From contig JBDXHU010000002.1 of NCBI GenBank assembly GCA_039989475.1, positions 248,001 through 312,000 of the forward strand: a stretch of DNA of 64,000 bases, in the 5' to 3' direction. The translations under genes were made by a program, and so were the position numbers. Source of the DNA: JBDXHU01 sp039989475 (GTDB taxonomy: Bacteria; Pseudomonadota; Gammaproteobacteria; Pseudomonadales; Halieaceae). A model generated the notes under the pieces. The model worked only from the letters and a program-made list of their open reading frames with translations. It was not told the DNA's origin and searched no databases. Positions 45,613 through 53,157 of the stretch are shown one piece after another (positions within the stretch are counted from its first letter, which is position 1; every line of letters begins with the position of its first letter).

Positions 45613-46170
45613 ATGTCACTTAAGAAACTGGCCGTGATCGGCTTTGCTATCGCTGGACTCAGCCTGGGTCAGCAAGCGCTGGCACAGGATGAATTGACCT
45701 GCGCCGATATTGAATGGTCCTCGGTGGTCACCGACCAATACCCCAATATTGCAAACGCTTGCGATGCCGTTATGGAAAAGAACGGCAGAATGTATGCGCG
45801 GGTTGAGGTGCAGGTACAGCGTGTGCGTGGCAATACCATAACGTTCAAGGTTCTCAACAACGATGGCAGCTCCGGTGGCTCCTACACGCAGAACGTGGGC
45901 ATGTCATGGCGCGCCAAGATTGGTGGTCAAAGTTATCGTGCCAGTGAGCTGATGCGCGGGCAGAAGCTGAATGTGTATATGCCGCACGATCGCTGGGCCG
46001 TGATCCACGTTGATGCAGACGGTCCGGATATCGCTGATGCGGTGCCCCTCGTAAGTGCTCCAATGCTGCCCAAGACCGCGAGCCAGCTGCCCCTGATTGG
46101 TATGCTCGGTGCTTGTTTGCTGGTGCTGGGAGCTGGTCTTGGTGTTATTCGCCGGCGTGTCGCCGCCTGA
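45613..46170 (+). CDS. Exported protein with LPKTA sorting signal (sortase substrate)
   Basis: 185-residue exported protein of unknown fold. An N-terminal signal peptide (about 1-25) is followed by a strand-rich region, then the sorting signal: LPKTA at 152-156, a hydrophobic helix (about 160-179) and an RRR tail. This is the three-part pattern cleaved by sortases. The gene starts 12 bases after the sortase stop with AGGAGA upstream. It has no VIT/vWA domain as in other described marine sortase targets. Direct processing is inferred. Confidence 0.85.
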   Translation: MSLKKLAVIGFAIAGLSLGQQALAQDELTCADIEWSSVVTDQYPNIANACDAVMEKNGRMYARVEVQVQRVRGNTITFKVLNNDGSSGGSYTQNVGMSWRAKIGGQSYRASELMRGQKLNVYMPHDRWAVIHVDADGPDIADAVPLVSAPMLPKTASQLPLIGMLGACLLVLGAGLGVIRRRVAA

Positions 46171-46211
46171 ACGGTTGACCTGCTGACACTCAGGGGTCGT
46201 GCGGATCAGGA

Positions 46212-46553
46212 TTAATCGTCGACCCATACCTTGCGTATGGGTTCGCCGAAATCATCATAGATCACTTTTCGCCGCGGCGTCTGCAGGCGCGAGCGCTTGG
46301 GCGTTGCGCGCCGTTTAGTCTTGTTGCTGTTGCGGCGTGACTCAATAGCGGCGACTACTTCCGGTACCAGGGTGCGCGCGGTGCGCGGTTGGTTAAACAG
46401 GCTGCCAGCGTGGAAGGCCTGCGCTCGACTGGGGTCGGTACCACTGATTCCGCGCGCGACCTCTTTTACCTCGCCGCCATCTTTCAGATAGCGTCGGGTT
46501 TCTCGCTCCAGCGCTGCTCGTTGTTCTGCCTTGGTGGGTAGTTTTTTCACCAT
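46212..46553 (-). CDS. Conserved hypothetical protein, basic C terminus
   Basis: 113 residues, family not identified. The N half is helical and ends in a VKEVARGISGTD segment. The C half is rich in Arg and Lys (KTKRRATPKRSRL), then ends with an acidic tail. It may bind nucleic acid, but nothing proves this. It lies 23 bases after the HTH gene on the same strand and is probably co-transcribed. Confidence 0.6.
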   Translation of the reverse strand: MVKKLPTKAEQRAALERETRRYLKDGGEVKEVARGISGTDPSRAQAFHAGSLFNQPRTARTLVPEVVAAIESRRNSNKTKRRATPKRSRLQTPRRKVIYDDFGEPIRKVWVDD

Positions 46554-46576
46554 AACCGGTGATCATAACATGCCGC

Positions 46577-47341
46577 CTAGCGCTGGGGGGATTTGGGTCG
46601 GGATTTCCCTGTTGGCCTCTTTTTCCTGGCGGCGGCTTTCTTTTTACCTGCGGCCTTTTTCTTCTTCGCTACGGCTTCCACTGCGACCCGTGGTCGCTTC
46701 TCGGGTGCTGCGACAGCTGGCGCTGCGGTAACTCTGGCGGGCGTATTGGCGGCTTTTTCCTTTTGCATTACATCCAGCACGAGATGCGTAGCGCTGTCGA
46801 CGTAGTCGATCAGTCGATCGTATTCCTCGTCGCTGAGGCCGCGCAGTGTGTCGTGCTTGCGATACAGGTTGATCCAGCGGCGTTCACGCTCATACTGCTT
46901 GGGCAAGGCGAGAATGCCCCATTGCTCCAGTGTCGCGCCGAGGGCGGGATTGTAGGTGCGCATGAATTTAATGAGGAAGGGAATCGGGTCATGACGGGCA
47001 ATCAGAGAGGCAGAGCGAAATACCAGTTCCAGTGGCATGACCCGGTCGCCGCTTTCAATATCCTGCAGCAGGTTGTCATCCTTCACACCGAGGGCGTCGG
47101 TGAGCTCGCGCAGGCTGAGCCCCGCGGTCTCCCTGGCGTCGCGCAGGAAGCGACCGGCGTCCGCCATGGCGTCGAGGCGCTCGGGCTCAAAGGTCTTGAG
47201 CAGGGCTGACTTAAGCCAGTTCTCACCAAACATGGTGGTTAGTGTGGCAGTAGAGCGTGCCGCGTCCAGGGTTTGCCCTGCCACCTGGCCGGTGAAGCGA
47301 GCCAATTGCTCGATCAGTGATGTTTCCCGTTTGTCACTCAT
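46577..47341 (-). CDS. HTH (XRE-like) protein with Lys/Ala-rich tail
   Basis: 254 residues from the ATG at 47341, with GGAG ten bases upstream. The XRE-like helix-turn-helix lies near residues 65-120 (RETAGLSLRELTDALGVKDDN). The middle is helical. The last 40 residues are a basic tail (KKKKAAGKKKAAARKKRP), like those of histone-H1-like bacterial proteins. It is likely a DNA-binding regulator. The frame stays open 42 codons upstream through repeat block C, but those codons translate repeat DNA. Confidence 0.83.
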   Translation of the reverse strand: MSDKRETSLIEQLARFTGQVAGQTLDAARSTATLTTMFGENWLKSALLKTFEPERLDAMADAGRFLRDARETAGLSLRELTDALGVKDDNLLQDIESGDRVMPLELVFRSASLIARHDPIPFLIKFMRTYNPALGATLEQWGILALPKQYERERRWINLYRKHDTLRGLSDEEYDRLIDYVDSATHLVLDVMQKEKAANTPARVTAAPAVAAPEKRPRVAVEAVAKKKKAAGKKKAAARKKRPTGKSRPKSPQR

Positions 47342-47356
47342 TCGCTCATATCTCCG

Positions 47357-47472
47357 CTGCGGGGTCTGACCCCATTCACGCCTACGCGGCCCGCTCCGAC
47401 CCCGTTCACGCCTACGCGGCCCGCTCCGACCCCATTTACCTCCGACCCCAATGGGGTCAGACCCCACTGGGT
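47357..47472. repeat. GGGGTC palindromic repeat block C (inverted orientation)
   Basis: Same unit as blocks A and B but on the opposite strand. GGGGTCTGACCCC lies at 47361-47373 and TGGGGTCAGACCCCA at 47452-47466. The spacer CCTACGCGGCCCGCTCCGAC occurs twice. It separates the NTF2-like gene from the HTH gene, reaching the stop codon of the former. Confidence 0.88.
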
Positions 47473-48063
47473 CTAAAAAACGGCGTCGGGGCCGTGTGCC
47501 CCCAGGTAGTGTGAGCTTAAAGCGGGTGCTTCTTCAAGCTGCTGGCTAATTTCATAAATCCGCTCGTAGCGGGTTTCCTTGATCAGCCAGTGCCCCTGGA
47601 CCTTCTCGTAGCGGTCCCAATACAGTGCGGTGCCAGTGGTGAAGGACTTGTGATTAAGAATCCACATGTTATCTGCCAGGTACCAGATTCCTGTGGCTTC
47701 GGTTTCACTGAGCATCTGAATTTCCGGGTGATGCCCGTTGTGATGCCCCACCGCCTGCTTGCTGAAGGCCGCACCGACATTAGCCAGGTACTCATCGCGA
47801 CCGCGCAGTTCCCATTCGTAATGGCCGCCTTTGAAGTGCACGAGTACATCTTCGTGGAACAGGGTCGCCATCTCTTCCTGGTTGGCAGTATCCAGGCAGC
47901 GAAAATAGGCATGTTTAAGTTGCTTGATGGCTTCGATGTCCATCAGCCGCTGAATATCCGCGCGCAGCTGCTCGATGCCACCATCGCTGGCCTGTAAGGG
48001 AATGCCTGCGTCGATACCCATGTTGGCCTTGTTCAAGACCTGTCGCTGTGCAGAGTCGTTCAT
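47473..48063 (-). CDS. NTF2/SnoaL-like protein
   Basis: 196 residues. The alpha+beta cone fold of the NTF2 family is suggested by IKQLKHAYFRCLDTANQEEM, the LFHEDVLVHF strand, and late KVQGHWLIKETRYERIYEI strands. Members include ketosteroid isomerase-like enzymes and scaffold proteins; several histidines (GHHNGHHPE) might form a pocket. Reaction unknown. AGGAG precedes the ATG. It follows rapA on the same strand. Confidence 0.8.
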   Translation of the reverse strand: MNDSAQRQVLNKANMGIDAGIPLQASDGGIEQLRADIQRLMDIEAIKQLKHAYFRCLDTANQEEMATLFHEDVLVHFKGGHYEWELRGRDEYLANVGAAFSKQAVGHHNGHHPEIQMLSETEATGIWYLADNMWILNHKSFTTGTALYWDRYEKVQGHWLIKETRYERIYEISQQLEEAPALSSHYLGAHGPDAVF

Positions 48064-48154
48064 AGTGGGGCTCCTGGTGGCTTATACCACTATAGTAGCC
48101 AATAGCTGCAAACTGTTGACCCTGGCGGGTACAGCTTGTTGAGCCGCGGCCGAC

Positions 48155-50902
48155 TCAGGTTGTTACGATCAGCCGCAAAGCCTGCATTTGCAAAGAGGCG
48201 TGACTGATGTGGGCGGCGCATTCCTCGATCATATATTCCAGGTGATCCAGCTCGACCTGTCGAATGCTGGGGTTTACCTCGCGCAGTGCCTGTAGTCGGG
48301 CGAGTTCCTCGCCTAGTTCCTTGCGCATGCGCCGCTCCGCCGAGCCCAATAAGTCGGCGCGGCGAACTTCAGCCAGGCTGTTGGCGTGTAGCATTTTTTC
48401 TTCCACCTGCTCACGCACCTGTTTGATAACCTGCAGTGCGACTGGCTTTTTGACTTTTTGGCAGAGCTCATTGAGCCGGGAGTGGGGCATGATCTCCGCC
48501 AGGTCTTTGCCGCGGTGATCAACCAGCAGGCGGATCGGTGATATGGGGAGAAAGCGCTCCACCTGCAGGTAAGCCGGCGCCACGCAATTGATGGAGTAAA
48601 CCGTTTCCAGCAACAGTGTAGCGGGGGGAATGCCCTTCAGTGACAAGGTCGCGATGGCGGCGTTGCCGAGCTCGGTTGTCGCCACCATTTCCATGGCCTC
48701 GACCATCATCGGGTGTTCCCAGGTCAGGAATTCCATGTCTTCACGCGACAGCGCCGACTCCCGGCTGAAGCTGACGGTGGTGCCGTCCTCCTGCAGGCCT
48801 GGGAAGTGGCCGGTCAGCATATGGTCGGTGGGTCGCAGGATCAGCGCGTGCTCGGAGTGAAACTCCTGGTCAACACCATAGCTGTCGCAGAGTAGCTCCA
48901 GGTAGTCACTTAGTGCGGCGCTGTCTTCACTGATGACAATATCCTGGATCAAGGCCTGGGCGACCTCAGGCTTACAGGAATTGCGCTCCAGCAACTTGTC
49001 GCGTCCCTCGCGTAATTCAGCGCGGGTTGCCAGAGTGAAGTCCCTGGTGTCAGCGATGAGTTGGGCAAATTCATCATCCGCCTGCAATAATTGGGCGCCA
49101 AGGCGCTGATCAAATTGTTCGAATATGGCGAACCCGGCCGAGCAGCTTTCCTCGAACTGGTTGAGTCCATCGTGATACCAGTGCAGCAGGGTTTCCTGCG
49201 CGGTGCCTTCCAGGTAGGGCACATGAATTTCCACCTGTTGGGTCTGGCCAATACGATCGAGGCGGCCAATGCGCTGCTCCAGCAGGTCAGGGTTCAGTGG
49301 CAGGTCAAATAGGACAAGGTGGTGGGCAAACTGAAAGTTTCGCCCTTCAGACCCGATTTCCGAGCACACCAGGGTCTGCGCGCCAGCGTCCATATCGGCA
49401 AAATAGGCGGCCGCGCGATCTCGCTCGATGATGGTCAGGCCCTCGTAGAAGGCTGCACTGCGAATGCCGGCGCGCAGGTGCAGGTAGTGCTCCAGGGCTA
49501 TTGCGGTAGCCGCGTGGGCGCAGATTACCAACACCTTTTCCGGTCGCAACGCTTTTAGCTGCTGCTCCAGCCACGCCACCCTGGGGTCCAGTTCGACCCA
49601 GCTTTCATCGTCGAATAGTGTTTCCGGGTACAACAGTGCCTGCAACGCCTCTGGACCTGACACTTTTGGGGGCGGAGGTAAATGGGGGCGGAGGTCGGTG
49701 GCGTCGAGAGGGTAGCTGTGTAACTTGCGCTCGGGGAAGCCCTTGATGCCGGCGCGGGTGTTGCGAAACAGTACGCGACCAGTGCCATGGCGATCCAGCA
49801 GGTCGGCGATGGCCTGTTGCTGGCCGCCCCTTTGCTCCAGCTGCTCCAGTTCAGTGTTGAGGGCTCGGTAGCCCTGTTCTTCTGCTGCAAACTGCTCAAG
49901 GTCGTGGAAACGGTTGGGGTCCAGCAGGCGCAGGCGCGCAAAGTGACTGGCCTGGCCGACTTGTTCCGGGGTCGCGGTCAGTAGCAACAGCCCGGCACTG
50001 CTTTGCGCCAGCGCCTCCACAAAGCGATAGTCTTCGCCGGCTGCGTCGGGAGTCCAGTGCAAATGGTGTGCCTCATCCAGCACTACCAGGTCCCAGCCCG
50101 CTTCCAGCGCCTGGTCCTGTAGCAGCTGTTGGTCCTGAAACAGGTCCAGGCTGCACAGTACCAGCTGCTCACTCTCAAAAGGATTGCCGTCTTCAATCGC
50201 CTCGATGCGCTCTGCGTCAAATATAGCGAAATGCAGATTGAAGCGGCGCAGCATTTCCACCAGCCACTGGTGCTTGAGACTTTCCGGTACGACGATGAGA
50301 ATGCGACTGGCGCGACCGGTTAGCAGCTGTTGCTGCAGGATCATGCCGGCTTCTATGGTCTTGCCCAGCCCCACTTCATCGGCCAGCAGCACTCGTGGCG
50401 CGTAACGCCTGCCCACTTCGGCGGCAATGTAGACCTGGTGGGGGAGCAGGCTGGTGCGTGAGCCGAGCAAACCTCGGGCTGGAGACTGTTGCAGGCGATT
50501 GAGGTGGTCCAGGGTCGCGATGCGCAGGGCGAAGTCCTGATTGCGGTCAAAGTGCCCGTTTAGGAGTCGCTGTTGCGGTGTGGTCAGCTGCACAAAGCAG
50601 TCAAGGTCCAGCTCGCTGATGTTTACTTCGGCATCGTGGTGATCCAGCCCTGTGTAAAAAAGGATGCCCCGCTGTTCTGTCACAGCGGTTACCACCAGCT
50701 CTGCGTCGTCGAGTGTGGTGACATGGTCACCGACCTTGAAGCGCAGGCGTGTCAGCGGTGCGTTTTCAGTAGCGTAGGTGCGCTCTTCGCCAATGGCGGG
50801 AAAACTTACGGTGACGCGACGGCCATCCAGCTCGGCGATGATGCCCAGTCCCAACTGGGCGTCGGCGTGGCTGACCCAGCGTTGTCCAACAATATATTCC
50901 AC
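48155..50902 (-). CDS. rapA: RNA polymerase-associated Swi2/Snf2 ATPase RapA
   Basis: 915-residue Swi2/Snf2 protein that recycles RNA polymerase. The N terminus (LGQRW-like GQRWVSHADAQLGLG) is the RapA Tudor-like region. Helicase motifs include ADEVGLGKTIEAGMI, DEAHH and GSEGRNFQFAHHLVLFDL, then EQRIGRLDRIGQ. Between the two helicase lobes, around residues 402-414, the usual linker sequence is replaced by a Pro-rich stretch encoded by a repeat-like DNA segment. Length is a little under the E. coli protein. Confidence 0.95.
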   Translation of the reverse strand: MEYIVGQRWVSHADAQLGLGIIAELDGRRVTVSFPAIGEERTYATENAPLTRLRFKVGDHVTTLDDAELVVTAVTEQRGILFYTGLDHHDAEVNISELDLDCFVQLTTPQQRLLNGHFDRNQDFALRIATLDHLNRLQQSPARGLLGSRTSLLPHQVYIAAEVGRRYAPRVLLADEVGLGKTIEAGMILQQQLLTGRASRILIVVPESLKHQWLVEMLRRFNLHFAIFDAERIEAIEDGNPFESEQLVLCSLDLFQDQQLLQDQALEAGWDLVVLDEAHHLHWTPDAAGEDYRFVEALAQSSAGLLLLTATPEQVGQASHFARLRLLDPNRFHDLEQFAAEEQGYRALNTELEQLEQRGGQQQAIADLLDRHGTGRVLFRNTRAGIKGFPERKLHSYPLDATDLRPHLPPPPKVSGPEALQALLYPETLFDDESWVELDPRVAWLEQQLKALRPEKVLVICAHAATAIALEHYLHLRAGIRSAAFYEGLTIIERDRAAAYFADMDAGAQTLVCSEIGSEGRNFQFAHHLVLFDLPLNPDLLEQRIGRLDRIGQTQQVEIHVPYLEGTAQETLLHWYHDGLNQFEESCSAGFAIFEQFDQRLGAQLLQADDEFAQLIADTRDFTLATRAELREGRDKLLERNSCKPEVAQALIQDIVISEDSAALSDYLELLCDSYGVDQEFHSEHALILRPTDHMLTGHFPGLQEDGTTVSFSRESALSREDMEFLTWEHPMMVEAMEMVATTELGNAAIATLSLKGIPPATLLLETVYSINCVAPAYLQVERFLPISPIRLLVDHRGKDLAEIMPHSRLNELCQKVKKPVALQVIKQVREQVEEKMLHANSLAEVRRADLLGSAERRMRKELGEELARLQALREVNPSIRQVELDHLEYMIEECAAHISHASLQMQALRLIVTT
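49662..49696. repeat. GGGGTC-type repeat remnant inside rapA
   Basis: The segment contains GGAGGTAAATGGGG, identical over 14 bases to blocks A and C, preceded by a TGACACTTTTGGGGGCGGAGG variant of a repeat edge. It is in frame and encodes RPHLPPPPKVSGP. The GTC of the repeat has mutated to GGC. Confidence 0.7.
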
Positions 50903-50973
50903 TAAAGACGCATTCAGACCGCAAAAAGGGCGCGCATTCTATCACGGGTGCCCGGCAGGTATAAGCGGCTTGC

Positions 50974-51789
50974 TCAGGCTTGTGGGAAGAAAAGCTGCAG
51001 GCTGTTGTGCCAGGCCCGGGCCAGCAGCTGCTCCACATCACAGCCTTTTACCTGTGCCACGCGTTCTGCAATAAATGGTAAGTAGAAGGGCGCGTTTGTT
51101 TTGCCCCGGTAGGGCACAGGGGTCAGGTAGGGCGCATCGGTTTCCAGCAGTAATTGGTCGAGCGGGGTGGCGTTCACGACCTCGCGCACATTGTCGGCCT
51201 GGTTGAAGGTGGTGATGCCGTTAAAGCCCAGGCAAAAACCTTCACCGAGGCAGTACTCCGCCAGCTCCAGGCTGGAGGTGAAGCTGTGAATCACTCCCTT
51301 GCGGGGAAGCCGGGAAGAAAAGTTGGCCAGTATCGCCCGCGTATCCGCCTCGGCCTCCCGGGTATGCACCACAATCGGCATGTCCTTGTCAGCGGCTATC
51401 TGCAACTGGGCTTCAAAAACCTGGCGCTGTATTGCTCGATCGGCGTGATCATAGTAATAGTCGAGACCAATTTCACCCAGCGCCAGAATGCGCTCATCCG
51501 CCATGCGTTCGGCGATTATCTCGCCCACCCCATCACTGTACTTTTCCGCCTCGTGAGGATGAATGCCCTGGGTGCCCCAGATGGCAGGGTCGCTGTGGGC
51601 CAATTGCAGTACCGTATCCAGGTTGTCGGGGGAGACCGCGATTGTGACGATACGATCGATACCCACCTCGCGGGAGCGAGCAAGGGTAGCCGCAAGCTCG
51701 TCCGCCTCAAGGTAATCCAGGTGGCAATGGGTCTCCATGATGGGGTGTTCGAAGCGCGGTATTTCTCGTCGCGGTTTGTGTTTGCTCAT
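50974..51789 (-). CDS. TatD-family metal-dependent hydrolase
   Basis: 271-residue TIM-barrel hydrolase with the metal ligands expected of TatD DNases: METHCHLDYLE near the start, GIHPHEAEKY, GEIGLDYYYD, VVHTREAE, and LETDAPYLTP. Probably a 3'-5' exonuclease or related phosphodiesterase. It lies on the same strand upstream of rapA and 55 bases after the LysR gene. Confidence 0.93.
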   Translation of the reverse strand: MSKHKPRREIPRFEHPIMETHCHLDYLEADELAATLARSREVGIDRIVTIAVSPDNLDTVLQLAHSDPAIWGTQGIHPHEAEKYSDGVGEIIAERMADERILALGEIGLDYYYDHADRAIQRQVFEAQLQIAADKDMPIVVHTREAEADTRAILANFSSRLPRKGVIHSFTSSLELAEYCLGEGFCLGFNGITTFNQADNVREVVNATPLDQLLLETDAPYLTPVPYRGKTNAPFYLPFIAERVAQVKGCDVEQLLARAWHNSLQLFFPQA

Positions 51790-51844
51790 GCCACAGAATT
51801 CGCTGATAGGTAGTCGGGCGCTATTATGCCATGGCAGGCGCTGT

Positions 51845-52792
51845 TCAGCCCGGTGTCGCCAGCAGTTCAGCTCGCGTCTCCACTATCTGTTGCCAGAGCC
51901 AGTTATGCACCGGGGAGTTCTCCGTGCGCTGGTGACGGACCAGGACATAGTCGACGCTATAGTCTATATCCACAGGCATTGGCAGGGCCTGTATTTTGTA
52001 GGCCACAGTCGGGTTGCTCAGCAGGAAAGGTGGGCCGGGCATCAGGTAGTCGGTGTTGCGCAATACCTCGATCGCCGTCAGCAGGTGAGAAGTCTCAAAT
52101 CCACCGGAAACGCGCTCATCCTGGGCCAGGCGCCGCGCCATGCTCTCGCTGTTCTGGAAGATCTCCAGTTGATCCTGGTCCGCCACATACAAACGCATGA
52201 TCGGGTACTGCAGGATCTGGTCCCAGTTGGCTGTGATACCGGTCAGTGGATGCGCTTCGCGGGCCATGATAACCGGTGGGCCGCCACCCATCGGGTGGCA
52301 GTCAAAGTCTTCGCCATAGTGGCTGTGCTTGATGTGCACGGCAAAGTCCAGTTCCCCGGCAGCCAGCATTTGCAGTTGATTCTCCACCCGCGTGATCGAC
52401 TTCAGGGTCAGATGGGGCGCGAGGAACTGCAAGCGTCGCATTAAGGGCGGCAGCAACCACACACCTATGTGCTCGGATATCGCGATATTCAGCTCACCGC
52501 GAAAGCTATTGGGGTCAAATACCTGTCCGGTTAACAGCTGCTGAATGTCCTGCAGCACGTTTTTCAGGTCCGCTTCCAGTTCCAGTGCCCGGGGCGTGGG
52601 CTGCATACCGTGTGAGCTGCGGGTAAAGAGGGGATCGGCAAAGACCTCACGCAGGCGCGACAGTGTTTTGCTCATGGCGGGCTGGGTGATGAAGAGACGT
52701 TCGGCAGCCCTGGATACACTGCTCTCCTCAAGCAAAATATGCAATGAATACAATAAGTTAAGATCTACTTTTAAAAGCTCTCTGGTTTCCAT
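51845..52792 (-). CDS. LysR-type transcriptional regulator
   Basis: 315 residues. The winged helix-turn-helix is RAAERLFITQPAMSKTLSRL, and the C-terminal effector domain is of the NodD/LysR type. It is divergent from a small ORF at 52913. A palindrome 32-54 bases upstream of its ATG is a plausible operator. The regulated pathway is unknown. Confidence 0.92.
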   Translation of the reverse strand: METRELLKVDLNLLYSLHILLEESSVSRAAERLFITQPAMSKTLSRLREVFADPLFTRSSHGMQPTPRALELEADLKNVLQDIQQLLTGQVFDPNSFRGELNIAISEHIGVWLLPPLMRRLQFLAPHLTLKSITRVENQLQMLAAGELDFAVHIKHSHYGEDFDCHPMGGGPPVIMAREAHPLTGITANWDQILQYPIMRLYVADQDQLEIFQNSESMARRLAQDERVSGGFETSHLLTAIEVLRNTDYLMPGPPFLLSNPTVAYKIQALPMPVDIDYSVDYVLVRHQRTENSPVHNWLWQQIVETRAELLATPG

Positions 52793-52823
52793 CAGGGACG
52801 ACCAGGCTGGGTGATATAAATAC

Positions 52824-52846
52824 TGTTCATGTTAAACATGATAACA
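52824..52846. promoter_or_regulatory. Candidate LysR operator palindrome
   Basis: Near-palindrome with the exact inner core CATGTTAAACATG (52829-52841) and outer TGTT/AACA arms. It lies between the divergent LysR gene and the -35 of the promoter for the 26-residue ORF. Confidence 0.45.
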
Positions 52847-52852
52847 ATACAT

Positions 52853-52880
52853 TTGGAATATATCACTATGCACCCATAAT
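52853..52880 (+). promoter_or_regulatory. Predicted sigma-70 promoter of small ORF
   Basis: TTGGAA at 52853-52858 and CATAAT at 52875-52880 with a 16-base spacer. It lies 33 bases before the ATG of the small ORF. Confidence 0.5.
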
Positions 52881-52912
52881 CCAACAGTCTTTGACGCATT
52901 AGGAGATGCCAA

Positions 52913-52993
52913 ATGTTTATGACAGCAACGTTTGGACTGTATTTTGCCCTGATTGGCGTGATTGCCTGGGAAGACTGGCGCAAGCAGCGCTGA
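52913..52993 (+). CDS. 26-residue single-pass membrane peptide
   Basis: The frame runs from ATG at 52913 to TGA at 52991. The product MFMTATFGLYFALIGVIAWE is followed by DWRKQR, so a short hydrophobic helix (about residues 4-20) ends in a charged tail. AGGAG lies seven bases before the ATG, a promoter lies upstream and a perfect terminator downstream, which supports real expression. It is too short for homology to be judged by eye. Possibly a membrane stress or toxin-like peptide, but no function is claimed. Confidence 0.6.
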   Translation: MFMTATFGLYFALIGVIAWEDWRKQR

Positions 52994-53054
52994 TTTAACC
53001 CAGTACCAGGCAAGAAGTTTGATCAGGCGACATCCAGGTCCACCATAGTTATTC

Positions 53055-53081
53055 AAACCCGCCCTTTGGCGGGTTTTTTTT
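53055..53081 (+). terminator. Rho-independent terminator
   Basis: AAACCCGCC (53055-53063), loop CTTT, GGCGGGTTT (53068-53076) and an eight-base T tract to 53081. A textbook + strand terminator following the small ORF. Confidence 0.92.
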
Positions 53082-53157
53082 GGCTGCTAAAAAAAGCGTT
53101 TTTCAATCCGGGCGGCGCTTCTATACTGCAAGTACTTCCCAGGGAATGGATTGAGAC

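Noticed and set aside
39361..47472. CRISPR-like repeats
   Set aside because: The repeat units are adjacent, variable and palindromic, with no regular unique spacers and no cas genes.
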